In this document: positions 19,514 to 28,391 of the stretch, piece by piece
Layout: each line of letters starts with the position of its first letter
Position numbering within the stretch: position 1 is the stretch's first letter
Notes under the pieces: generated by a model
What the model was told of the DNA's origin: nothing
The model's database searches: none
What the model saw: only the letters and a program-made list of their open reading frames with translations
Source of the DNA: Gammaproteobacteria bacterium
Lineage (GTDB): Bacteria > Pseudomonadota > Gammaproteobacteria > Ga0077536
NCBI GenBank assembly: GCA_009692365.1
Contig: SHZJ01000025.1
Coordinates: forward strand, 1-52,785
Reading direction: 5' to 3'
Length of the DNA stretch: 52,785 bases
Position numbers and translations under genes: made by a program

Positions 19514-19540
19514 ATTATAGGCGTTGCAGCCGCCTTGCAA
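19514..19540 (-). promoter_or_regulatory. Candidate guaBA promoter
   Basis: Reading the minus strand, a perfect TATAAT occupies 19519-19514, with TTGCAA at 19540-19535 as a weak -35, 15 bases apart. The start point would be near 19507, about 28 bases before the guaB ATG. It sits in the gap shared with divergent xseA. Confidence 0.55.
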
Positions 19541-19583
19541 AACCAGCGCGGATCGGCGGCGAGTTTTGCGGTCTAATGGGCGC

Positions 19584-21068
19584 ATGAGCCGCGACGTCTA
19601 CACCGTGTCCCGCCTGAATCGCGAAGTGCGGGCCTCGATCGAGGGGAATTTTGGCGCGCAGTGGGTCGCGGGCGAGATTTCCAATCTGGCGAGGCCGGCC
19701 TCTGGCCATCTTTATTTCTCCCTCAAAGACCCCTCAGCCCAAGCGCGTTGCGCAATGTTTCGCCTGCGGGCTGGGCAACTAAGCTTTCGACCGACCGATG
19801 GCATGCAGGTGCTGGCCTACGCGCGCATCAGCTTTTATGAGCCGCGCGGCGAGTTTCAGTTGGTGGTCGAGCACCTGGAACCCGCCGGTGAAGGGCTGCT
19901 GCGCCTACGCTTTGAGGCCTTGAAACAGAAGCTGGCGGCCGAAGGCCTGTTCGAGACGGCCCGCAAGCGCCCGCTGCCCGCGTGGCCCAGAGCCATCGGC
20001 GTCGTGACCTCGCCTACCGGCGCGGCGGTCCGGGACATCCTGCAGGTGCTCGCGCGGCGCAATCCCTCGATCCGGGTGTTTGTCTATCCCTGTGCGGTGC
20101 AGGGCGTGGCCGCCGCGGGCGAGATCATCGCGGCGATCGCCGCGGCGAACCGGCGGGCCGAATGCGAGGTGCTCATCGTGGCGCGTGGCGGCGGCTCGCT
20201 CGAAGACCTGTGGTCGTTCAACGAAGAGGCCGTCGTACGGGCGATCGGCGCATCAAGACTGCCGACCATCTGCGGCATTGGGCATGAAATTGATTTTTCG
20301 CTGGCAGATTTCGCGGCCGATGTGCGGGCGCCAACGCCCTCCGCGGCCGCCGAAATCAGCGCCCCTGAGCGGCGGGCCGTGTTGCAACAGTTCAACGGGC
20401 TGCAGCGCCGGCTCCGCACGACCCTCGCTCACTGCTTAACGCTGAGCCGCCAGCGCCTCGTGGGTGCGCAGGGGCGTCTGGTGCATCCCGGCCGGCGTAT
20501 CGAGCAGCACCAGCAGCGTTTAGATGCGCTAGTGGGCCGCCTCACGACCACCCTTGGCTACCGCATGGTGCTGCTGCGCCAGCGCTTAGCGGGTGCGCAG
20601 GGGCGCCTGGTGCATCCCGGCCGGCGCATCGAACAGCACCATCAGCGTTTAGACGAGCTGCTGCGCCGCATCCTGCCCGCGCAGCAACGAACTTGGCAGT
20701 TGAAGCACGCGCGCCTAGCGGCGGCGAGTGCCGCACTGGCGGGCGCGAGTCCCGCGCACCGTCTGGCGCTGGCGCGTGCGCAAGAGCACGGTCTGTGGCG
20801 GCGGTTAGGAAACGTCTTGCCGCCGCTGCTGCAGCGTCTACAAGCGCGGGTGACGGCGGCCCAGCGCACCCTCCACGCCGTGAGTCCCGCGGCAACCCTC
20901 GAACGCGGCTACGCCATCGTGACGCAGGCCAACGGCCACATCGCCCGCGACGCCAGCCAAGTGGCCGTCGGCGCGGCGGTGCACGCGCGTTTAGCCCGGG
21001 GGGCTTTGGTCCTGCGGGTAGAGCGCGCCGACCCCGCCATCGACCCCGCCACCGACCCCGCACGCTAG
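19584..21068 (+). CDS. xseA: Exodeoxyribonuclease VII large subunit, with tandem internal duplication
   Basis: 494 residues, longer than E. coli XseA (456). With XseB it degrades single-stranded DNA to oligonucleotides. The N-terminal OB fold (VYTVSRLNREVRASIEG, GEISNLARPASGHLYFSLKD) is followed by the catalytic region (GVVTSPTGAAVRDI, ARGGGSLEDLWSFNEE, GHEIDFSLAD, RAPTPSAAAE) and a long helical arm that binds XseB. The arm has a 43-codon tandem repeat: residues around GAQGRLVHPGRRIEQH occur twice, DNA 20462 and 20591 onward, nearly identical, which explains the extra length. ATG 19584 gives the family start; upstream in-frame codons are not conserved. xseB is not in the window. Confidence 0.96.
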   Translation: MSRDVYTVSRLNREVRASIEGNFGAQWVAGEISNLARPASGHLYFSLKDPSAQARCAMFRLRAGQLSFRPTDGMQVLAYARISFYEPRGEFQLVVEHLEPAGEGLLRLRFEALKQKLAAEGLFETARKRPLPAWPRAIGVVTSPTGAAVRDILQVLARRNPSIRVFVYPCAVQGVAAAGEIIAAIAAANRRAECEVLIVARGGGSLEDLWSFNEEAVVRAIGASRLPTICGIGHEIDFSLADFAADVRAPTPSAAAEISAPERRAVLQQFNGLQRRLRTTLAHCLTLSRQRLVGAQGRLVHPGRRIEQHQQRLDALVGRLTTTLGYRMVLLRQRLAGAQGRLVHPGRRIEQHHQRLDELLRRILPAQQRTWQLKHARLAAASAALAGASPAHRLALARAQEHGLWRRLGNVLPPLLQRLQARVTAAQRTLHAVSPAATLERGYAIVTQANGHIARDASQVAVGAAVHARLARGALVLRVERADPAIDPATDPAR

Positions 21069-21069
21069 C

Positions 21070-21086
21070 GCCGCCTAATCGGCGGC
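21070..21086. terminator. Hairpin between convergent xseA and ydcF-like gene
   Basis: GCCGCC (21070-21075) and GGCGGC (21081-21086) pair across a five-base loop two bases after the xseA stop, between converging genes. No T-run follows on either strand, so the termination role is inferred from position. Confidence 0.4.
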
Positions 21087-21111
21087 CCGCGCCACCGCCC
21101 GCGCTGGTAAC

Positions 21112-21867
21112 TCAGTAGCGTAGCCGGTACCACAACCGCCCAAAGTATTCGTAGAGTGCAGTGCACGAGACCACGAGCGCCGCGGCGTCGGGAATGAAAT
21201 CGAATACCAAGGAGCCTGCGGCGTTGGGTCGGTCAGCAAAGCCCACCGGCGCGGGCACCACCTCGAAGCCCACCCCGCGCAAGCTTTCGGCAGCACGCGG
21301 CATATCCATGGCCTGCGTCACCAGCATAATGGTGTGGACGGGGATCAGCGCGCGCGCAAAACGGGCGTTCTCCGCGGTGTTGCGGCTGCGCTCCTCGCAC
21401 CACCTGACCGGTACCTGAAACTCCTTTTCGAGCACCTGGCGCATCATTTGCGCCTCGGGAACGGGGTGCTGGATGGCGGGGCCACCCACCACCCCAATGG
21501 GCCAACCGGTCAGGCGATGGACCCGCGCGGCGTAGCGCAAGCGCTCTAGCGTGCGCACCGACACCGTGTCGCGACCATATTCCGGCGCGTCTGCGTAGCG
21601 GCCCGTGCCCAGCACCACAATAGCCTGAACGTGCGCCACTTCAGGGCGGGCCAAATCGAACGGGGGGGCGGTTTCCAGGCCGCTGGCGAGCAACGTGGAC
21701 ACCTGCGGTACGCTGAGCGCAAACAGCGACAGCAGGCTGGCCAGCGCCAACACACGGGCCGCACGCGGCCAACGGCGACGGTTGCAGTAGGCCAGCACTA
21801 ACAGCCACCCGTTGCTGGCGGGCGGCAAGATAAGTGCCTTCAAGAGGCTCGTTAAAAAAATGGCCAT
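21112..21867 (-). CDS. YdcF/SanA-like DUF218 membrane-anchored protein
   Basis: 251 residues from ATG 21867, with AGGAG 13 bases ahead. Two N-terminal hydrophobic segments (about 1-30 and 38-60) precede the DUF218 domain: AIVVLGTGR near the start of the domain, a conserved ERSRNTAENA, and VTQAMDMPRAAES. Relatives such as ElyC and SanA act at the inner membrane in envelope maintenance, with a periplasmic-side Rossmann-like domain of unsettled chemistry. The frame is open upstream, but that part overlaps lipA in another frame and is not conserved. It follows lipA by 43 bases; the functional link is unclear. Confidence 0.85.
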   Translation of the reverse strand: MAIFLTSLLKALILPPASNGWLLVLAYCNRRRWPRAARVLALASLLSLFALSVPQVSTLLASGLETAPPFDLARPEVAHVQAIVVLGTGRYADAPEYGRDTVSVRTLERLRYAARVHRLTGWPIGVVGGPAIQHPVPEAQMMRQVLEKEFQVPVRWCEERSRNTAENARFARALIPVHTIMLVTQAMDMPRAAESLRGVGFEVVPAPVGFADRPNAAGSLVFDFIPDAAALVVSCTALYEYFGRLWYRLRY

Positions 21868-21910
21868 GGGCGGCGCGAGGCTCCTGGCGCAGCTAGCGCC
21901 CTGCGAGGCG

Positions 21911-22861
21911 CTAGCTGATGTGTTCGCCGGCGGCTTGGCGGTCGGCGTGATACGACGAGCGCACCAACGGTCCGCTGGCGACGTTCTCGAAACCCAGCGC
22001 GCGCGCATACACGGCCAGCGCGGCGAATTCGTCCGGGTGCACAAAACGCTCCACCGGCAAATGCGCGCGACTGGGTTGCAGATACTGTCCCAGCGTGACC
22101 CGGTCGCAGTCGTGGGCGCGCAAGTCGCGCAACACCGCGTGCACTTCCGCGATTTCCTCGCCTAGGCCCAGCATCACACCCGACTTGGTGGGCACGCCGG
22201 GTAACGCTGCCTTCACCCGCCGGATAAGCTCGAGTGACCAGTGATAGTCAGCCCCCGGCCGCACTTTGGCATACAGGCGCGGCACGGTTTCTAAATTGTG
22301 ATTGAAGACATCCGGTGCCGTGGCGGCGAGGGCCGCCAGCGCAGGCGCCATGCGGCCCCTGAAATCCGGGGTCAAAATTTCGATTTGGGTGCTGGGCGAG
22401 GCCTGGCGAATTGCCGTGATACAGGCGGCGAAATGCGCCGCGCCGCCATCGCGCAGGTCGTCTCGGTCAACCGAGGTCACCACCACATAGCGCAAACCCA
22501 TTAAACGCACGGCCGCACCCAGTTGCGCGGGCTCGTTCGGATCCAGCGCTTGAGGCCGACCGTGGGCCACATCGCAAAAGGGGCAGCGGCGCGTACATAA
22601 CGCACCCATGACCATGAAGGTCGCCGTGCCGTGGCTAAAGCACTCCCCCAAATTAGGACACGACGCCTCTTCACATACCGTATGCAGGTTTTTTTCTCGC
22701 AGCAACTGCTTGAGCGCCAGCACTTTGGGATCGGTGGGCGCCTTGGCGCGGATCCACGCCGGCTTGCGCGGCAGCGCGCCCACGGTAGGCTCTACTTTCA
22801 CCGGAATTCTGGCGACCTTGTCGGCGCCGCGTTGGGCGCGAGTGATGGAGCTATCGGTCAT
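21911..22861 (-). CDS. lipA: Lipoyl synthase
   Basis: 316 residues (E. coli 321). This radical SAM enzyme inserts two sulfurs into octanoyl-E2/GcvH. Both iron-sulfur clusters are assigned: the auxiliary cluster C63-x4-C68-x5-C74 in [13 protein letters not shown], and the SAM cluster C89-x3-C93-x2-C96 in CTRRCPFC. The final arginine-serine motif RSSYHAD near the C-terminus supplies the auxiliary-cluster serine. It lies eight bases after lipB, so the octanoyl transfer and sulfur insertion steps are encoded together. Confidence 0.97.
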   Translation of the reverse strand: MTDSSITRAQRGADKVARIPVKVEPTVGALPRKPAWIRAKAPTDPKVLALKQLLREKNLHTVCEEASCPNLGECFSHGTATFMVMGALCTRRCPFCDVAHGRPQALDPNEPAQLGAAVRLMGLRYVVVTSVDRDDLRDGGAAHFAACITAIRQASPSTQIEILTPDFRGRMAPALAALAATAPDVFNHNLETVPRLYAKVRPGADYHWSLELIRRVKAALPGVPTKSGVMLGLGEEIAEVHAVLRDLRAHDCDRVTLGQYLQPSRAHLPVERFVHPDEFAALAVYARALGFENVASGPLVRSSYHADRQAAGEHIS

Positions 22862-22868
22862 ATTGGGA

Positions 22869-23540
22869 TCATCCAGCTGGCGGGATTGGGGTGGGATTCA
22901 TTATGCGACGCGCAGCGTCGCCATAAAACCCGTCCTGCAGCGCCGCCACGAGCACCGGGCCGACCTCGGCTGGCGTGCGCGCCTGGCCCAGGGCGGCGAG
23001 GCTGGTCACCGCGAGGCCCTCGTAGCCACACGGGTTGATACCGGCAAAGGCGCCGAGGTCGGGGTTCACGTTGAGCGCAAGGCCATGGTAGCTGCTGCCA
23101 CCCCGGATCCGCAGACCCAACGCCGCAATTTTCGCCTCCCCCACATACACCCCTGGCGCCCGCGCGCGGCGGGCGCCGGCCACGCCAAAATGGCGCAAGG
23201 TCTGAATAATCGCCTCTTCCAGCGTTCGCACCAGCTCGCGTGGACCTAGCCCCAGTCGCCGCAGGTCGAGCATGACATAGGCCAGCAGTTGCCCCGGCCC
23301 GTGCCAGGTCACCTGACCACCCCGGTCGGTTTTGACCACCGGGGTCCCGGCTGGATTAAGCAGGTGACGCGGGTCTCCGGCGAGCCCCAGGGTGTAGACG
23401 GCATCGTGCTCCAACAGCCAGATTTCGTCCTGCGAGTCCGCCGTGCGCTGCGTGGTGAAGTCCCGCATCCGCTCCCAAGTAGGCGTGTACGGCACGCGTC
23501 CGAGGTGCACGACCCGGGCGGGCGCGAGGGTAGTTATCAC
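22869..23540 (-). CDS. lipB: Octanoyl-[acyl-carrier-protein]:protein N-octanoyltransferase
   Basis: 223 residues (E. coli 213). It moves octanoate from acyl carrier protein to the lipoyl domain lysine, forming the substrate of LipA. Visible motifs: [14 protein letters not shown] with H80, the catalytic K137 in [11 protein letters not shown], and the nucleophile C171 in GINPCG. GTG 23540 overlaps the ybeD stop (GTGA), which suggests coupled translation. No ATG exists near the conserved N-terminus. Confidence 0.97.
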   Translation of the reverse strand: MITTLAPARVVHLGRVPYTPTWERMRDFTTQRTADSQDEIWLLEHDAVYTLGLAGDPRHLLNPAGTPVVKTDRGGQVTWHGPGQLLAYVMLDLRRLGLGPRELVRTLEEAIIQTLRHFGVAGARRARAPGVYVGEAKIAALGLRIRGGSSYHGLALNVNPDLGAFAGINPCGYEGLAVTSLAALGQARTPAEVGPVLVAALQDGFYGDAARRIMNPTPIPPAG

Positions 23541-23806
23541 AACACCATGACCACCCGGTCGTGGCCGCTCAGTTCGCGATACAGGTCGTCCAACTGTGCT
23601 TGGCTGTGTGCGCGCACCGTCACCGTCAGCGAGACATAGTTGCCGCCGCGGCTCGCCCGCACGCTCAGGGCAGTGGGCGCGACCTCCCCCGTGTGGCGTT
23701 CAACGATGGTGAGCATCAGCGCGACAAAATCGGCCCCGGCGCGCCCCATAATTTTGAGGGGAAACGCGCAGGGGAACTGCAACGCGGAGGATGAGGTTTC
23801 AGGCAT
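23537..23806 (-). CDS. ybeD: YbeD/DUF493 family protein
   Basis: 89 residues from ATG 23806 (E. coli YbeD 87). A small alpha/beta protein with an ACT-like or allosteric-domain-like fold, often encoded beside lipB. The conserved core FPLKIMG, VERHTG and SRGGNYVSLTVTV is present. The ATG has GAGGA 12 bases upstream; an in-frame start 12 codons earlier is not conserved. The function is unknown, and the lipoate connection rests only on gene order. Confidence 0.9.
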   Translation of the reverse strand: MPETSSSALQFPCAFPLKIMGRAGADFVALMLTIVERHTGEVAPTALSVRASRGGNYVSLTVTVRAHSQAQLDDLYRELSGHDRVVMVL

Positions 23807-23875
23807 GCTAGGATTTTTTCCTCGCAGCGCGAGGCTGCACAAGTACCAGCTTAACGCCAGCGGTGGTCCCGAGCG

Positions 23876-24394
23876 CTAAGCTGGATCGACGAGCAGCGTC
23901 GGGCGCATGTGGTCCAGCAGCGCGGCCCTGCCAGCCACCGCGAGCGACCCGCCCCCAGCGGCCAGCCCCAAGACATACACCGCCGCAGTGGGCATGAGCT
24001 CGCACGCCAGTTCCGCGCTGGCCTCGCCTAAGCCCTGCCGCAACAACTCCTCCATGCCGGGATTATGGCCCAGCACCAAGACCTTCCCCGTGGCGTGGGC
24101 AGCCACCGCGCGCAGCAGGCTCGAGAGTTCGGCGAGATAAATGCTGGGGTCCCAAATCACCGTCGGCGCAGCGTCAGGCCACGCCGCCAACACGCCGGCC
24201 AGCGTCTCGCGGGTGCGCTGCGCCGGGGAGACGAGCACGCGGTCAATGTCGGGATAGCGCGCGTACAACCAGCGTCCCATACGCGCGGCGTCGACTCGTC
24301 CGCGCGGTGCCAACGGCCGGGTAAAATCGCCGCCAGACGCGCCGGCAGCCAACGCTTTGGCGTGGCGCATAATGATGAGGGTGAGGTGGGGCAT
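23876..24394 (-). CDS. sixA: Phosphohistidine phosphatase SixA-type
   Basis: 172 residues. The histidine phosphatase signature is clear: R10-H11-A-K near the N-terminus (catalytic H11), the second arginine in SPAQRTRETL near residues 56-64, and the general acid/second histidine H110 in VLGHNPGMEELL. SixA removes phosphate from histidine-phosphotransfer proteins and the phosphotransferase-system protein NPr. The target here is unknown. It precedes ybeD by 69 bases and is divergent from the cyclic-nucleotide-binding gene. Confidence 0.9.
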   Translation of the reverse strand: MPHLTLIIMRHAKALAAGASGGDFTRPLAPRGRVDAARMGRWLYARYPDIDRVLVSPAQRTRETLAGVLAAWPDAAPTVIWDPSIYLAELSSLLRAVAAHATGKVLVLGHNPGMEELLRQGLGEASAELACELMPTAAVYVLGLAAGGGSLAVAGRAALLDHMRPTLLVDPA

Positions 24395-24531
24395 CGGACT
24401 ACTTTACCCGCGGAGAGTGCTGGAGTTCTAGCCTCGTACCCCGGGGGTTGAGCAATGCTATTTCGGTGTCGTGGGCCCCCCTGTAGTATCCTCCCACCTG
24501 TAATAATTTTGTCAGGGGCGCGACTTTAGTG

Positions 24532-25395
24532 ATGCTGCGACCGAGCGTTGAACTACTGCGGAGGATTCCCATCCTCAACGGTTTGAACAACGATGAGCTA
24601 CAGAGAGTTATCGACATGCCGGGCAATGTCGTGATGCCCTATGCGCCGCATGAAGTCGTATTCGCAGAAAACGAATTGGCCGAGTGCATGTACATTTTGC
24701 TCGAGGGCGCAGTCGATGTGCGCATCGGTTCCCCGAACGGTCGCGAAATCACCATCGCAACGCTTAAAACCGGCGAATTTTTTGGTGAGCAAGCCCTGCT
24801 GCCGGGCGCCACCGGGCGCCGCAACGCGACCGTGCGGGCGTTAACCACCTGCAAGATTTACCGCGTGTCGGCGCACACCATCGCCGACGGCATCGCCAAA
24901 TCGGACAACATCACGGCCGCCGGCCATCCTGAACAAGCCAACGATACCGACCGAATACGCATCCTCCTGCGCAGCGTGCGTCTATTCCGCTCGCTTTCTC
25001 CGCGCGACATGGAACGAGTGGGGGAGTGGACAAAAATTCTGCAATTCACTGAAGGCGACATCATTCTGCGGGAACAAGAGATCGGTGATTCGATGTATGT
25101 GGTGCTGGAGGGCACGGTAGAGGTGTTCGTGATGGATGACGATGGCAAGCTGATGGTGCTCGGGCGCCTCACCAGAGGCCACTATTTTGGGGAACAAGCG
25201 CTGCTCCCGAGCAGTTCGGGTCGGCGCAATGCCAGTGTGCGGGCCATCGCGCCCACAACCCTCGTCCAAGTCGCCAAGCGTTACATGCAGGCCATCCTGG
25301 GTCGCGACGACAAACTCTCCCTGGCGCTCAACGCGGTGGGCGAGGCCCAGCGGCAGAAAACCATCGACGCGATAGGCCGCGAGGGCCGGTGGTAG
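24532..25395 (+). CDS. Tandem cyclic-nucleotide-binding domain protein
   Basis: 287 residues with two complete CAP-family ligand-binding domains, about 10-125 and 150-275. Each has the phosphate-binding cassette: GEFFGEQALLPGATGRRNATVRA and GHYFGEQALLPSSSGRRNASVRA, with the conserved Glu and Arg. There is no helix-turn-helix, kinase or cyclase domain, so it resembles a free-standing regulatory subunit that could respond to cAMP or a related nucleotide. GTG 24529 directly precedes ATG 24532; either could serve. Possible partners are unknown. It is followed 45 bases later by an ABC exporter, whose expression or activity it might influence (inference only). Confidence 0.88.
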   Translation: MLRPSVELLRRIPILNGLNNDELQRVIDMPGNVVMPYAPHEVVFAENELAECMYILLEGAVDVRIGSPNGREITIATLKTGEFFGEQALLPGATGRRNATVRALTTCKIYRVSAHTIADGIAKSDNITAAGHPEQANDTDRIRILLRSVRLFRSLSPRDMERVGEWTKILQFTEGDIILREQEIGDSMYVVLEGTVEVFVMDDDGKLMVLGRLTRGHYFGEQALLPSSSGRRNASVRAIAPTTLVQVAKRYMQAILGRDDKLSLALNAVGEAQRQKTIDAIGREGRW

Positions 25396-25440
25396 CGTGC
25401 CGGCCGCGGCGGGTACTCGTGCGGTGCGCCGGGAGGACGC

Positions 25441-26370
25441 ATGAAAGCCCTTGAGTTAACGGGCCTCAAAAAGGTCTACGCCGACGGTCAAATCGCCTTG
25501 GATGGCATCGATTTAACGGTAGAGGACGGCGATTTCTTCGCCCTGCTCGGCCCTAACGGTGCGGGCAAGTCCACCACCATCGGGATCATCTCCTCCCTCG
25601 TGCGTAAAACGGCCGGCCGCGTCGTGGTCTACGGCATCGACACCGAGGTGGATTTTCAGGGTGCGAAGACTCATTTAGGCATCGTGCCGCAGGAATTCAA
25701 TTTCTCGCTGTTCGAAACCGTCTGGGACATCGTGGTGAATCAAGCGGGCTATTACGGGATATCGCGTGCCCGTGCGACAGCCCGCGCGGAAACCTGTCTG
25801 CGCCATCTCGCACTCTGGGACAAACGGATGGACAGCTCGCGGACCTTATCGGGGGGCATGAAACGCCGCCTGATGATTGCCCGTGCGCTGGTTCATGAGC
25901 CCCGCCTGCTTATTCTCGACGAGCCCACGGCCGGCGTTGATATCGAAGTCAGACGTTTGATGTGGGATTTTTTAGTCGACCTCAACCAGCGGGGCACGAC
26001 CGTCATCCTCACCACCCACTACCTCGAGGAGGCCGAGCGACTGTGCCGTAATATCGCCATTATTGACCATGGGCGGCTCATCGAAAACACCACCGTCAAG
26101 GCCCTACTGACCACCCTGCACGCAGAAACCTTCGTGCTGGACCTTGCCAAGCCGCTGGCGAGTCTGCCCCCGTCGGCTGACTTTGTACTGTCGTTGACCG
26201 ACTCGACGACGCTCGAAGTGGTCGTAGAAAAAGGCAGTTACCTGAACGACCTGTTTGCCTTGCTGTCGGCCCACGGCATTGTGGTCAACAGCATGCGCAA
26301 TAAGGCCAATCGCCTCGAAGAGCTCTTTATCAATTTGACTGGTAACGGCGGGGGGCTGGTCGATGGGTGA
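25441..26370 (+). CDS. yadG: ABC transporter ATP-binding protein, YadG-like
   Basis: 309 residues (E. coli YadG 308). ATPase of an ABC-2 type exporter. Walker A GPNGAGKST at 37-45, Q-loop at PQEF, signature LSGGM 136-140, Walker B LLILDE 156-161 and the H-loop histidine at 193. The C-terminal extension (about 215-309) is the small regulatory tail of ABC-2 ATPases. The ATG has a strong GGGAGGA ribosome site. It overlaps the permease gene by eight bases. The transported molecule is not known for this pair. Confidence 0.94.
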   Translation: MKALELTGLKKVYADGQIALDGIDLTVEDGDFFALLGPNGAGKSTTIGIISSLVRKTAGRVVVYGIDTEVDFQGAKTHLGIVPQEFNFSLFETVWDIVVNQAGYYGISRARATARAETCLRHLALWDKRMDSSRTLSGGMKRRLMIARALVHEPRLLILDEPTAGVDIEVRRLMWDFLVDLNQRGTTVILTTHYLEEAERLCRNIAIIDHGRLIENTTVKALLTTLHAETFVLDLAKPLASLPPSADFVLSLTDSTTLEVVVEKGSYLNDLFALLSAHGIVVNSMRNKANRLEELFINLTGNGGGLVDG

Positions 26371-27166
26371 GCAAACCCCGGCAGACCAGCCCGGCGTCAA
26401 CCATCGCTACTTGATTTCCGTGTGGACTATCGTGCGCAAGGAGGTCGCCCGCTTTACGCGTATTTGGCTGCAAACCATCCTGCCGCCGGCGATTACCATG
26501 GCGCTGTATTTTGTCATTTTCGGCAATCTCATCGGACCGCGGATCGGCAAGATGCATGGCGTCGACTACATGCAGTACATCGCCCCGGGTCTCATCATGA
26601 TGTCGGTCATCACCAACGCCTACGCCAACGTCGTCTCCTCGCTGTTTGGGGCTAAATTTCAGCGCCACATCGAAGAAATTCTGGTCGCGCCCATTCCCAG
26701 CCTGCTGCTGCTGGTGGGCTATATGTTGGGCGGGATCGTGCGCGGGGTGTTGGTGGGTATCGTGGTGACCGCCACCGCGCTGTGCTTCACGCATTTACAC
26801 GTGGAATCGTGGCTGGTGACGGTCACGGTGATCGTGCTAACAGCTGCGCTGTTTTCCCTCGCCGGACTCTTGAACGCGCTGTTCGCTAAAAAATTCGATG
26901 ACATCTCCATCGTGCCGACGTTCATCCTGACCCCGCTGACCTATCTTGGCGGGGTGTTTTATTCCATCGATATGCTGCCCAGTTTTTGGCAGAAGGTTTC
27001 GCTAGGAAATCCGATTCTGTACATGGTGAACGCCTTTCGCTACGGCATGTTGGGCGTCAGCGATATTAGTATTGCCACCGCATTTGGCGTCATCGTGCTG
27101 TTTTGTGTCGCACTCTTCGGCGCCAGTCTGTGGCTGTTGGAGCGGGGGGTGGGGTTGCGCATCTAA
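26363..27166 (+). CDS. yadH: ABC-2 type transporter permease, YadH-like
   Basis: 267 residues (E. coli YadH 256). Membrane partner of the preceding ATPase. About six hydrophobic segments (around 35-55, 70-95, 112-140, 148-172, 178-200 and 235-258) and the ABC-2 family motif region with LTYLGGVFYSIDMLP are visible, as is the coupling segment AKFQRHIEEILVAPIP. Start ATG 26363 lies inside the yadG 3' end, consistent with coupled synthesis of the two subunits. The N-terminal 15 residues before TIVRKEVARF are not conserved. Confidence 0.93.
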   Translation: MGEQTPADQPGVNHRYLISVWTIVRKEVARFTRIWLQTILPPAITMALYFVIFGNLIGPRIGKMHGVDYMQYIAPGLIMMSVITNAYANVVSSLFGAKFQRHIEEILVAPIPSLLLLVGYMLGGIVRGVLVGIVVTATALCFTHLHVESWLVTVTVIVLTAALFSLAGLLNALFAKKFDDISIVPTFILTPLTYLGGVFYSIDMLPSFWQKVSLGNPILYMVNAFRYGMLGVSDISIATAFGVIVLFCVALFGASLWLLERGVGLRI

Positions 27167-27212
27167 GCCGCAACCACGCACCCCAAACCCACTCGCGCGC
27201 GCCCTGAGGTCT

Positions 27213-28349
27213 TTATTGCACCAACAGGCGCGCCCAGTCGATAAATTGTCCCGCGTAGGAGCCTTCCGCCACCGCCTGCAGCGCGACCAGCGGAATACTC
27301 GCCACCGGCTTGCCGTCGAGTTCAATACGCGCCTCCCCGAGCGCCGCGCCCGCCTGCACGGGGGCTTTGATTTCTTTGGAGAGCTCGAGGGTTATTTTGA
27401 GTTTGTCGAATTGGCCGCGCGGGAAAGTGACCATCGTGTCCTGCTTCACGCCCACTGGCAGCTCGGCGCTTTCACCCATCCACACGCGCGCCGTTACCAC
27501 TGCTGCGTCCGCGGCGTACAGCCGGCGGGTCTCAAAAAAGCGATAACCGTAATTGAGCAGCGCCTGTGTGGCCCGCGTGCGGGCGCTGTTCGACTGCGCC
27601 CCCATCACCACGGAAATCAGTCGCATGCCGTCGCGCTTGGCCGAGCCCACCAAACAAAAACCGGCCGACTCCGTGTGCCCCGTCTTGACCCCATCGGCTG
27701 ACGGGTCGCGGCCCAGCAAGCCGTTACGATTCGGCTGGCGAATCCCGTTGTAAGTGAATTCGGGGAGAGAAAAAAGCGCATAAATAGCGGGGAAATCCCT
27801 GATCAGAGCGCGCGCCAGCGTGCTTAAATCGCGCGCCGTGGTGTAGGTTTCGGGGTTTGGCAGCCCGGTGCTATTGGCAAAGTGGGTTGCTTTTAGCCCC
27901 ATCGCCTGCGCGTGCTCGTTCATGACTTTGGCGAAATTTTCTTCGGTGCCTGACACGTGCTCGGCCAGCGCAACGCTGGCGTCGTTACCAGATTGAATAA
28001 TATCGCCGTGCAGCAGTTGGTCTACTGTCACGGGCTTATTCACATCGAGAAACATGCGCGAGCCTTCTTGGTGCCAAGCGTACTCGCTGACGATGGTCGC
28101 GTCCTCCAGCTTGATGTGCCCGCTCCGCAGCGCGTCTGCCACCGTGTAGACGGTCATGATTTTAGTCAGGCTGGCGGGCTCGTTGCGCATATCGGCGTTG
28201 TTTTCGGCCAGCACCTCGCCGCTATCGGCATCGATGAGCAGATAGGCGCGAACGCCTAGTTCCGGGGGCGCCGGAATGCGCGCAAGAGCCGCGCCCGCGG
28301 CGTTTTGAACAACGACTGCCAGCAACCAAAAAATGACGGGAAATCGCAT
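27213..28349 (-). CDS. dacA: D-alanyl-D-alanine carboxypeptidase (PBP5/PBP6 type)
   Basis: 378 residues. It trims the terminal D-Ala of peptidoglycan pentapeptides in the periplasm. A signal peptide (1 to about 22) is followed by the penicillin-binding triad: S60-LTK63, S120-G-N122, and K222-T-G224. Domain II (about 285-360) and a short C-terminal amphipathic helix (SYAGQFIDWARLLVQ) for membrane attachment are present, as in PBP5. It stands last in the elongation cluster, 42 bases after rlpA, and converges with yadH. Confidence 0.97.
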   Translation of the reverse strand: MRFPVIFWLLAVVVQNAAGAALARIPAPPELGVRAYLLIDADSGEVLAENNADMRNEPASLTKIMTVYTVADALRSGHIKLEDATIVSEYAWHQEGSRMFLDVNKPVTVDQLLHGDIIQSGNDASVALAEHVSGTEENFAKVMNEHAQAMGLKATHFANSTGLPNPETYTTARDLSTLARALIRDFPAIYALFSLPEFTYNGIRQPNRNGLLGRDPSADGVKTGHTESAGFCLVGSAKRDGMRLISVVMGAQSNSARTRATQALLNYGYRFFETRRLYAADAAVVTARVWMGESAELPVGVKQDTMVTFPRGQFDKLKITLELSKEIKAPVQAGAALGEARIELDGKPVASIPLVALQAVAEGSYAGQFIDWARLLVQ

Positions 28350-28391
28350 ACTAAATACCCACTCGGTGCGACGCGCAAAATTGCGCGGGTG

